This document shows, piece by piece, positions 34,321 to 44,086 of a DNA stretch of 64,000 nt. Made by a program: the position numbers and the translations under genes. The notes beneath the pieces are model-generated. The model did not search any database. It was not told the DNA's origin and worked only from the letters and a program-made list of their open reading frames with translations. This DNA comes from Adiantum capillus-veneris (taxonomy: Eukaryota > Streptophyta > Polypodiopsida > Polypodiales > Pteridaceae), in assembly GCA_014529385.2 (NCBI GenBank), contig CM043945.1:154646241-154710240 (forward strand), given 5' to 3'. Position 1 is the stretch's first letter. Each line of letters starts with the position of its first letter.

Positions 34321-35700
34321 TTGCATCATTCCTTCCTCCCTTTTGTAGATATTTTTGAAGGCCCCTTATCACCTTTTTCATGCCTACTCTTTTCTTCTAC
34401 AATAGCTTCATGGCTTTGGTAGTTTGTAATGTAAGCATGTACGGACATTGAGTCCACTAGATCACTCCACCTTGTTTCTAGACATATACAGTCACCTGCT
34501 TCATGAATAATATCTTTTGTAAGCTTTTCTTTTTTAGCTAATTCCATGACATTTGACCAAAGTCTACCATTGTGATCACTCACCTCTTCATCACTAAGAT
34601 CCTCAATTTTCACTCCATAAGTAGATGCCTCAACTGAAGAGGTGGCATGGTTAGTTGCCATATCTTCAACTAAGGTTTGCATTCCCCCCTTCCCAAAGTT
34701 ATTTCTCAAGGCTAGACTTGTCTCTCTTAAGTGGATTATACCATCCTTAAAAGAGACAACTTCTTTTGTCAAAGAATCACTAAAACTATCACAATCCCTT
34801 CTTACATGTTCTGTACTATTATACCAAATACATCTATGGATAAATCCTTCTTTGGGTTGTTCTCTTTGCCTAGAAAGTGGCCCTGACGATTGGCCTTTTT
34901 CTCCAAGATTTTCAATCTTCACCTTTAACACGCATTCCCTTCACAAGCTCATCTAGCATGAACTCAACAAACTTGGGAGCTACAAAAGTAGGCCTTACCA
35001 TTTTTTCAAAATTTGAGGTGGAAGGACTTGTAGTATTTACTACCATCTTGTCCCATCTTCTTTATCGTTTGGCAAGCAGTGAGACAGCACCTTCAACCTC
35101 GTTCCATTTGGTCTTTAGTCCTTGCTTGGCATCTTTATTTTCAAGAAGAAGATCCAAATTCTATTGAAACTCTTGCTTGTAAGAAAATATATGTCTTATC
35201 TACATTTAGTGTGGCCTTTTCTTTCCTAGTGAGTTGTGCATAGCGCCTCTCAAATTCCCTAAGTAGCTCTATTATTGACAGTCCTTGCTTTGTCTAGACT
35301 ACCCATTCTAAGAATTTCCTTTTGGCCACTCTCTTAGAGTCATCTATGAAATATTCCTTCTTTAAAGCTACTTTGAGTTCTTCCCAGTTTCTTACATGCC
35401 CATCTTTAATTTCCCTAACATGTTCCCTAATTTTTGGAGCAACAACTAGCTCAAAAATTTAAATCATCTAACCTTATGATAGTGGGCAGCTCTATCTCCT
35501 TCACATACTCGTGCAAGTAATTGGCTACATCTTTTCAATTAAGTTGATCCATTCTATTGATGATCACTTGTATAGCTTTGGTTGTTGAATTCTGCATTCT
35601 TTTAGTGGCATGTTTTTGTTGCATGAACATTGAAAATTCTTGAAACAATTGCATTGTTGCTAGATCCAAAATGCATATCATGTTGCGCTACATGATCACC
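34321..35700 (-). pseudogene. Gypsy Gag with degenerate zinc knuckle
   Basis: Upstream part (35650-35000): capsid-like phrases DVANYLHEYVKEIELPTI, KIREHVREIKDGHVRNWEEL and KKEYFIDDSKRVAKRKFLEW, broken by frameshifts. The open frame 34931-34326 begins with the knuckle CIWYNSTEHVRRDC, in which the second Cys is Tyr. An acidic tail with ATSSVEASTYGVKIEDLSDE follows. Gag would package RNA; the lost Cys and frameshifts make this non-functional. The first Met of the polyprotein lies near 35700, shortly after the LTR edge. Confidence 0.78.
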
Positions 35701-35779
35701 CATGGTTATCAACAACCTCTCACCCTAGCAGATTCGTGTCGGGTTCATCAAAATTATGTCGAGAATTTTGTGTTCTTGG

Positions 35780-37884
35780 TGTAAGAATTTGTGAGGTAGC
35801 TCCAAAAACTAAATAAAGAAGTTATGTCATAGATTCCATGAAATCTAGAATCTTGTAGGGAGTGCTATCAAAGAATCCCCATTCTCTCTCTCTTGCAATC
35901 ACATACACAAAGAAAAAACACAAAAGAAAAATCAAAACAACACAAAGATGAAAACTTCAAGGCTTTGGTCATAATCATGGGTAGGATGACAGGGTTAATA
36001 GATGAGTTACTGGCATTCAACGTTTGCCAACCAAACAAGATACAAATTGTTCTTTGAAACTGTAGTTTTGTGCTTACTATGATATATATGTTTTGTCTAG
36101 TGACTGAGATTAATTGTGTATACAAATCCTCTTGGTTCATAGCAAAATAACTACACTTATATGAAAAGAAAAATTATAGTCTAGAAGGGGTAGTATGATG
36201 GGATCTGATGAAAGAATTATTTCATTGAGCCTTTCTGGGCCATAGAGAAACATTATCGTTGTTGAAAGTGTATTTTACGGCTAACCCATATGTTAATTGT
36301 AATAGATCTCATAGAGTGGAAGCAATATAAATTCACATCATGTGGACTATTCAACTAGGATAATTCTGATATGTGCAAAATATAGATATAAGAGAAGTGA
36401 AGAGAAGAGAAGTTTCCCTCCCAAGCCCTATTCTTGCCCGTAGGTAATAAGGATAGTGCGGAGAGAGATGTATCTGTAGCAAGGAGAACCTAGAGTTTGT
36501 AGAGAGAATGAGCTTCTAAGAGTGAGAGAGATTTGTGAGAGAGTAAATATATGGCTACTCACCTTGTGCATTAGAATATCTCTCCAAGAAGGTTGGTCAT
36601 AGCTTTGGCGAAGTGTTGTACCCTTCAGTAATCATGACACAAGAGAGATGGAGATAGGGATAGAGATAGAAGTAGATATAGAGATACAAATAAGGGTGGG
36701 TGTATAATTAGAAGTGGATAATAGCTAGATTAGGAAATAGATTTGGAAATAGCGATAGAGGTAAGGGTTGGGCTAGAGATAAAAAGCAAAACATCAAGAA
36801 ACCAACAAAATCACAACTCAAAACACACCTTGTTTGATAGCCCTTCAAGATTTATTCACCAGTTTGATGGAGAGAGAAGGAGAGGAAAGACTTTCAACCT
36901 TGAATGATTCATCAAATCCAAGTCCTTCTTTGATTAGAATTGATCTTATAAGGATTGCTTGTAAGATTGACTAGTTTTCCTCAAGAAGCAAGTGTAAGCT
37001 TAGGCTTATGTTTATGGCTAAGTACAATTAGGCATTAATCCTCTCACTCCCTAATGAATGGGTTTCAAGAAAGAAGAGGTCTCATTTTATAGGTGAAGGG
37101 AACCCTCAATGGTTACATAAGAAAGAGAAGAGCCAATGTGAACAAGAAGTGACAAAGTTTGAAATGGGTTGTCCCTACATCATGTGGGCAGACTCGGGTC
37201 CATCATTTTGAGCATATCTCCTTAACCTTGCCTCAAAATAAAAAAGTAAACATAGGGACAAGAAATTCAATGCATAAGCTATAACCCCCATTTTATATAT
37301 TGTTTTCAATTCAGATTGGAACCTTGTGTGAAAAAATCATCAAAATAGGGTACATTCTTGGCAACAAAAGTCTTCTTGTGGTGCCCTTAGCCTAGACTTA
37401 CAGATGATTCCAATGGACACCTCATGCAATATAAAATCATGACATTGCTCTTTGACAATGTTTTGTAAGCATCCTTGCAATAATGCATTAAAATAGGTGT
37501 ATCTTTGAAAATCATGCTAGCTAATGTCCCACTAGGGATTGATTCCTTCCTAGTAGCTATTGAAAATAATATAAGCAAAATATGGAAATACATAGAGTAT
37601 ATATTTATATATATTGGAAATCACACTAGTTATAGGATCTAGCTAGAGTGTGAGGTGATAATGAGATCGTAAAAAGAAAGAACCAATGTTTTTTTCCCAA
37701 GTTAAAGAGGCGCATCTATTGACCCTTTTTCCCATAATACTTTCGTTATGGTAAAGTAAGAATATGTTACTCTTGAGATAAAGAATAGGATGAGATGGAA
37801 AACATATTATACTTAGATATGTATATGTACATTATGGAAACTATACTTATGTATCTAGAAAGTGAGAAAATAAAGCTCTTAGCA
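35780..37884 (-). repeat. Gypsy 5' LTR (right copy)
   Basis: Starts TGTAAGAATTTGTGAGG and ends CTTAGCA. Colinear with the left LTR except near 37570-37640, where the left copy's inverted partner is replaced by other AT-rich sequence. Confidence 0.88.
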
Positions 37885-38042
37885 TTCGTTCTCTCTATTG
37901 TGTGCAATGAAAGAATGAGATAGCCCTAGAGTGATGGGCGTATATACAATGCACGGGGGGGAAAACCTTCAAGTGAGGAAAAAAATTCCATGGCAGTCCT
38001 AAGTGTGTTCACACACATCACTACCACATGTATATGGTAACA
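37885..38042 (-). repeat. Copia LTR fragment
   Basis: Read on the minus strand it starts TGTTACCATATACATGTGG, as does the LTR at 4718, and stops after about 150 bp at the gypsy LTR. It may be the 5' LTR of the copia remnant at 23.64-25.13 kb, with the end of the LTR, leader and Gag start lost. Confidence 0.75.
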
Positions 38043-38500
38043 CAGTCAACTCGCCTCCCTCCCCCTTTTGCTAGGGTTGCTGCATGTGGCCCCAATAGCT
38101 TCCTCGTCTCCACCCTATTGTATGAGCATGCAACCACATGCAATCTCCGGAAGCCACGTCCTCATGGCCCAAAAATCTTAAAGCTCATCTGATACCAGTG
38201 TAAAGCCTTGAGAAATTTCTCACATGAATCCTCCTCCCTACCTCTCTATTTATAGACCCTTGTCCTTGTAGGATTCCTCGCCCATTCGCAGCCCTTGGCC
38301 TAGGTTCTTGACACCCCAGGGTTTTTCATGGAGTAGGTCGAGGCGACCCCATTTTGAGCCAGACAACTTGCCTCCTCTCTCCTTCTGCTAGGGTTGTTTC
38401 ACACGGCCCCAATGTCTTCGTCGGCTCCACCCTATTGCATGAGAATGAAACCACATGCAATCTCCGCAGGCCACACCCTCTTAAAAAGCGGTTATGCAAT
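38043..38500 (-). mobile_element. Small LTR with primer site between two copies of its leader
   Basis: About 38201-38365 looks like an LTR: TGTAAAGCCTTGAG at one end, GAGCCAGACA at the other, and a minus-strand TATA-like CTATAAATAGAG near 38255. Beside it on the minus strand is TGGTATCAGATGAG, a Met-tRNA type primer site (about 38188-38200). The leader-like sequence at 38045-38155 recurs at 38366-38490 (CTCCACCCTATTG and ACCACATGCAATCTCCG shared). No coding. Confidence 0.55.
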
Positions 38501-39215
38501 GGGCTGTTAAACAGGTACAAGATCTGCTAGAAGAGGATCTAGCTTTACATGATTGGGAGGGTGGGTCAGGTATGTCAGGTATTTCAAGATGTTGGTTGAG
38601 TGGGATGGACAGCACAGTGGTGCTCTATTTGATGTGTCTGGAAGGAGCAATTTTCCAATGAGTGCATGGAGTAATAGAGGTCCACAATGAGCAAGTCGAA
38701 GTCCAGAATGGGAGTTATCAGCGGGTTTTCCCGATTCGGGCATATAGTCACTAAGCAGAAAGAGGAAAATCTTTGAAGGGGGGAAAGATTTGGACCTTCA
38801 AAAGGGTCTTTTGACAAGATGAGGGAAGTCTCTAAGGGCAAGGCTCTCAGAGCACGCCATGCGGTACGTAATCTACCCACATGCGGTAATTTGAGAATGG
38901 ATGCCAATGGGAAGAGGGAGCTCCTAGCAAGCTCCTGGCTATGGCGATGAGTGGTGGTGCTGTTGTTGGCAATGTGCGTGATGTCACGATTGGCGGCATT
39001 TTGGTGAGGGCGGCGCAGTGGCCTATGGCTGACGGCACTGAGGGGTGCACGTAGTTGGTGACATGGCAAGTCGATAAGTGGCCATTCTTGCACCCACAAG
39101 GGGCCCTTTTGAAGCAAAGACAAGCCACCACCACCAACCCCCCCCCCCCCCCCCCGCCGCCCACTAGCGAGGTCTCTAGTGCTAGGGGCATGAGGATAGG
39201 GGATGATTTCCATGG

Positions 39216-39264
<49 letters not shown>

Positions 39265-39583
39265 AAGGGGCAAATCCTATGTAAGAGAAAGAGATGGAAT
39301 TCAAAGGATGCCCAAGTGGGCCGCCATGTGCAAAGGAAAGAAAGAGACGGTCAAAGGGGGGGGAGAAGTGATCCTCCAAGTGATAGAGAGAAAGGGTGAG
39401 TCAAAGGGTAGCCAAGAAAGCAAAGGGCCAGACAAAAATGGTCAAGAGGATTCAAATGGGTAGTGCAATGCTAAGCCTCCCAAAGGAAAAATAAAAAAAT
39501 AAAAAGATGCCAAGGGGCACTAGTGCCCCCCCAAGTGCAAAACGAAGAGAGCAAGTGAGCAGATGAAGCCAAATGAGGCTACC
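38501..39583 (+). repeat. Family E element, plus-strand copy: Gag end and LTR U3 part
   Basis: 38516-38680 matches, in inverted orientation, the Gag C-terminal coding and nearby sequence of the 53-59 kb element (reading SGALFDV). The following kilobase resembles the U3 of the family E LTR. Shared landmarks in order: GCTATGGCG, a G/C run (poly-C at 39140-39156), a (GA)n tract (39219-39262), AAAATAAAAAAATAAAAA, a G/C palindrome and AAGTGCAAAA. The long minus-strand frames here are antisense artefacts. The LTR is broken at 39583 by the tandem copia-like array and resumes at about 43315. Confidence 0.68.
39219..39262. repeat. (GA)n microsatellite in a family E LTR
   Basis: About 22 GA units; family E LTRs carry a CT/GA tract at the matching place (53801-53894, 58172-58190). 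Confidence 0.95.
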
Positions 39584-40144
39584 TGTTAGGAAATAAGACG
39601 TAGCTAAATAGATATTTAAGTAGATTACTTAATGGAGAGAGACAGATTTACATACACGAGATTATAGAGTAGAGAGAGAGAGAGAGTACACACGATATAC
39701 GTGGTTCACCCAATGTGGGCTACGTCCACGGGAAAGCAGCCACTCAATGGGTTTAGTACTTCAAAACAAGAAGTAGTTTACAAAGGGATTATACCCTTAA
39801 TGGAGCTCCCGCCTTGCTTCACTCTCACCACCTCACACTCACCTTGTTGCATCAACTTCACACTATGAAATGTGTGTAGAAATGGCCTCCTTTTATAGGC
39901 CAAAAGGGCTGCCCTCTCTTATGAGAGACAGCCATGTGTAGCCGCCCTTGTGCGAATAAGTCCAAATAGGACCCTTCAATCTGCCCATGTGTGGCCACCC
40001 TTGAGAAGACAAGTCCGCTTTTGAATTCGGCCACCGGCCACCGGCCATTGACTTCCGACCACCGGCCAACTGACCGGTTGTTTTCCGACCACTTTCCGGC
40101 CGCCGGCCGGTCATAATATTCCGGCAAAAAGGAATATTCGAGCA
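39584..40144 (-). repeat. LTR 1 of the gag-only array
   Basis: Plus-strand edges TGTTAGGAAATAAG and AATATTCGAGCA. On the minus strand CCTATAAAAGGAGGCC near 39886-39901 is a good TATA box. Holds a CCGGCCA/TTGACTTCCGACCA mini-repeat near 40030-40110. About 561 bp. Confidence 0.9.
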
Positions 40145-40977
40145 TCTTGCTCTACTTTACCTGCCACATTGGCCTCCGATGTTGGCTTGTTGTCTTGAGA
40201 CTCTGTCTCCTTCTTCTTCTTGGACCAACAATCCTTCTTGACATGGCCCTTCTTGCCGCAGTTCCAACATTCAAGAACTGACTTTGTGCGTGACTTGCTC
40301 CGCCTTGAGCGATCATGACCCTTTTGGTTTTTGAACCTCTCCTTAGGCCTTCCTCTTGTTTCCACTGATAGTGCAGCACTTGATGATTCTCCTGTGCTTC
40401 TCCTTCACATTTCCTCGCTTAGGAGAACACCCACAACATCATCAAACTTAAGAGTATTTATGCCAGAGATAGAATTACTTACAGCCATCACAAGGCTGTC
40501 CCAACTATCCGGTAGAGATGATAGTATAAGGAGAGCTCGCACTTCGTCATCGAAATTGATTTTCACTGATCGAAGTTGACTTATGTTTGTGTTAAAGTCA
40601 TTTAGGTGTTCTGCAACTGAACCATTCTCTGCCATCTTTAGATTGAACAAGCGCTTCATAAGAAATACCTTATTGGATGCCGATGGTTTCTCGTAGAAGT
40701 CGTCAAGTGACTTCATCAAGTCCTCCGTGGTCTTCATCTCCAAAAAATTGAAGGCCACCGTTGACGCCAAGCTTAACCGGATTGTTCCCAGTGCCTTTCG
40801 ATCAAGGACAATCCATGCTTCATCTGCCATTGTTGCGGGCTTCTTCGCAAGACCGCCTAGTGGCAAATAGAGGTCCTTCTGGTAGAGATAGTCTTCAATC
40901 TGCATCTTCCAATGTTGGTAGTTTTTGCCGTTGAACTTCTCAATCTTGAGCTTCCCTTCCTCCGCCATAACTCCCAC
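40145..40977 (-). pseudogene. Copia-type Gag, unit 1 (one in-frame stop)
   Basis: Begins MGVMAEEGKLKIEKFNGKNY, the usual start of plant copia Gag (UBN2 family), shortly after the primer site. Capsid phrases: [58 protein letters not shown] after LLSEEM (about 40402) interrupts, but the same frame continues with GRPKERFKNQK and the CCHC knuckle CWNCGKKGHVKKDC, ending inside LTR 1 at 40111. So one nonsense codon divides an otherwise open Gag of about 290 codons. Gag would form particles for its own RNA. Confidence 0.9.
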
Positions 40978-41027
40978 TCAATTCAAGGAATCCTTTCCTT
41001 GAGATAATTTAGCTACGAGCAAACCTT

Positions 41028-41039
41028 GCTCTGATACCA
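41028..41039 (-). other. Primer-binding site, unit 1
   Basis: Minus strand TGGTATCAGAGC, a perfect Met-tRNA type site, lies next to the LTR 2 edge. Confidence 0.9.
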
Positions 41040-41041
41040 GT

Positions 41042-41632
41042 TGTTAGGAAATAAGACGTAGCTAAATAGATAATTAAGTAGACTACTTAATGGAGAGAGA
41101 CAGATTTACATACACGAGATTATAGAGTAGAGAGAGAGAGAGAGAGTACACACGATATACGTGGTTCACCCAATGTGGGCTACGTCCACGGGAAAGCAGC
41201 CACTCAATGGCTTTAGTACTTCAAAACAAGAAGTAGTTTACAAAGGGATTATACCCTTAATGGAGCTCCCGCCTTGCTTCACTCTCACCCCCTCACACTC
41301 ACCTTGTTGCATCAACTTCACACTATGAAATGTGTGTAGAAATGGCCTCCTTTTATAGGCCAAAAGGGCTGCCCTCTCTTATGAGAGACAACCATGTGTA
41401 GCCGCCCTTGTGCGAATAAGTCCAAATCGGACCCTCCAATCTGCCCATGTGTGGCCGCCCTTGAGAAGACAAGTCCGCTTTTGAATTCGGCCACCGGCCA
41501 CCGGCCATTGACTTCCGACCACCGGCCATCGGCCATTGACTACCAGCCACCGGCCAACTGACCGGTTGTTTTTCGACCACTTTCCGGCCGCCGGCCGGCC
41601 ATAATATTCCGGCAAAAAGGAATATTCGAGCA
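41042..41632 (-). repeat. LTR 2 of the gag-only array
   Basis: Same edges and TATA box as LTR 1. About 591 bp; longer because the CCGGCC-rich mini-repeat has an extra unit. It serves as 3' LTR of unit 2 and 5' LTR of unit 1. Confidence 0.9.
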
Positions 41633-42466
41633 TCTTGCTCTACTTTACCTGCCACATTGGCCTCCGATGTTGGCTTGTTGTCTTGAGACTCTGTCTCCTT
41701 CTTCTTCTTGGACCAGCAATCCTTCTTGACATGGCCCTTCTTGCCGCAGTTCCAACATTCAAGAACTGACTTTGTGCGTGACTTGCTCCGCCTTGAGCGA
41801 TCACGACCCTTTTGGTTTTTGAACCTCTCCTTAGGCCTTCCTCTTGTTTCCACTGATAGTGCAGCACTTGATGATTCTCCTTTGCTTCTCCTTCACATTT
41901 CCTCGCTTAGGAGAACACCCACAACATCATCAAACTTAAGAGTATTTGTGCCAGAGATAGAATTACTTACAGCCATCACAAGGCTGTCCCAACTATCCGG
42001 TAGAGATGATAGTATAAGGAGAGCTCACACTTCGTCATCGAAATTGATTTTCACTGATCGAAGTTGACTTATGTTTGTGTTAAAGTCATTTAGGTGTTCT
42101 GCAACTGAACCATTCTCTGCCATCTTTAGATTGAACAAGCGCTTCATAAGAAATACCTTATTGGATGCCGATGGTTTCTCGTAGAAGTCGTCAAGTGACT
42201 TCATCAAGTCCTCCGTGGTCTTCATCTCCGAAACATTGAAGACCACCATTGACGCCAAGCTTAACCGGATTGTTCCCATTGCCTTTCGATCAAGGACAAT
42301 CCATGCTTCATCTGCCATGGTTGCGGGCTTCTTCACAAGACCGCCTAGTGGCAAATAGAGGTCCTTCTAGTAGAGATAGTCTTCAATCTGCATCTTCCAA
42401 TGTTGGTAGTTTTTGCCGTTGAACTTCTCAATCTTGAGCTTCCCTTCCTCCGCCATAACTCCCACT
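41633..42466 (-). pseudogene. Copia-type Gag, unit 2 (two in-frame stops)
   Basis: Nearly identical to unit 1. It shares the TGA after LLSEEM and has one more stop, TAG, in place of a Gln codon in YQKDLYLPLGG (about 42368). Substitutions include TVAFNF to MVVFNV. The knuckle frame (41853 downward) runs on into LTR 2 without the stop that ends unit 1, adding a Trp/Arg/Gly-rich tail from the LTR. The shared stop shows that it predates the duplication. Confidence 0.88.
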
Positions 42467-42516
42467 CAATTCAAGGAATCCTTTCCTTGAGATAATTTAG
42501 CTACGAGCAAACCTTG

Positions 42517-42528
42517 CTCTGATACCAG
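42517..42528 (-). other. Primer-binding site, unit 2
   Basis: Minus strand TGGTATCAGAGC next to LTR 3. Confidence 0.9.
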
Positions 42529-42529
42529 T

Positions 42530-43131
42530 TGCTAGGAAATAAGACGTAGCTAAATAGATAATTAAGTAGATTACTTAATGGAGAGAGACAGATTTACATA
42601 CACGAGATTATAGAGTAGAGAGAAAGAGAGAGAGTACAAACGATATACGTGGTTCACCCAATGTGGGCTACGTCCACGGGAAAGCAGCCACTCAATGGCT
42701 TTAGTACTTCAAAACAAGAAGTAGTTTACAAAGGGATTATACCCTTAATGGAGCTCCCGCCTTGCTTCACTCTCACCCCCTCACACTCACCTTGTTGCAT
42801 CAACTTCACACTATGAAATGTGTGTAGAAATGGCCTCCTTTTATAGGCCAAAAGGGCTGCCCTCTCTTATGAGAGACAGCCATGTGTAGCCGCCCTTGTG
42901 CGAATAAGTCCAAATTGGACCCTCCAATCTGCCCATGTGTGGCCGCCCTTGAGAAGACAAGTCCGCTTTTGAATTCGGCCACCGGCCATTGACTTCCGAC
43001 CACCGGCCACCGGCCATTGACTTCCGACCACCAGCCATCGGCCATTGACCACCGGCCAACTGACCGGTTGTTTTCCGACCACTTTCCGGCCACCGTCCAG
43101 CCATAATATTCTGGCGAAAAGGAATATTCCA
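42530..43131 (-). repeat. LTR 3 of the gag-only array
   Basis: Edge TGCTAGGAAATAAG; the other edge reads AATATTCCA. About 602 bp, with the most mini-repeat units. TATA box at the matching place. It is the 5' LTR of the whole array. Confidence 0.88.
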
Positions 43132-43315
43132 ATGAAAAAAAAGTCTCGGGGGCCTCCGCCCCCGAGGCCTCTAAAGTTGCCCCTGATTCTTGTCCGTGAA
43201 AATTTTGGTTTCCGGTGAGTGATTTTCCTTCACGCACGATGGCTTCTCCTCATAATGGGGGCCTTACAAATGTGCGCTTTTACCACAGAAAATTACAAGG
43301 GTAAATCAGGCTCCA
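43132..43315. other. Unassigned segment with a perfect hairpin
   Basis: Sequence between LTR 3 and the resumed family E LTR. CTCGGGGGC (43145-43153), a 4-base loop and GCCCCCGAG (43158-43166) form a perfect 9-bp stem. No gene. Confidence 0.5.

Positions 43316-44086
<771 letters not shown>

Larger units (their letters stand above)
25136..37884 (-). mobile_element. Ty3/gypsy LTR retrotransposon with 2.1-kb LTRs, split by a family B LTR
   Basis: Two direct repeats of about 2.1 kb (25136-27219 and 35780-37884) enclose Gag, protease, reverse transcriptase, RNase H and integrase remnants read right to left, the gypsy order. The integrase core is interrupted by the LTR at 28183-30746; without it the element would be about 10.2 kb. 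The flanks are both copia, but different parts (Gag on the left, LTR on the right). So the host copia lost sequence here, and no target duplication can be shown. Every coding part has stops or frameshifts. Confidence 0.9.
39584..43131 (-). mobile_element. Tandem LTR-gag-LTR-gag-LTR array of a gag-only copia derivative (TR-GAG type)
   Basis: Three LTRs (39584-40144, 41042-41632, 42530-43131) alternate with two nearly identical internal units, all on the minus strand. Each internal unit has a Met-tRNA primer site next to its 5' LTR and a copia Gag frame, but no protease, integrase or reverse transcriptase. Elements of this sort are known as TR-GAG and must use enzymes of autonomous copia elements. 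The array lies inside a family E LTR. No target duplication is seen (CTACC left, ATGAA right). LTR and unit similarity is high, suggesting recent origin. Confidence 0.9.

Noticed and set aside
38584-39273. 229-codon minus-strand ORF
   Set aside because: Runs through GA and poly-C tracts, antisense to family E Gag/LTR sequence; composition is an artefact of simple repeats.
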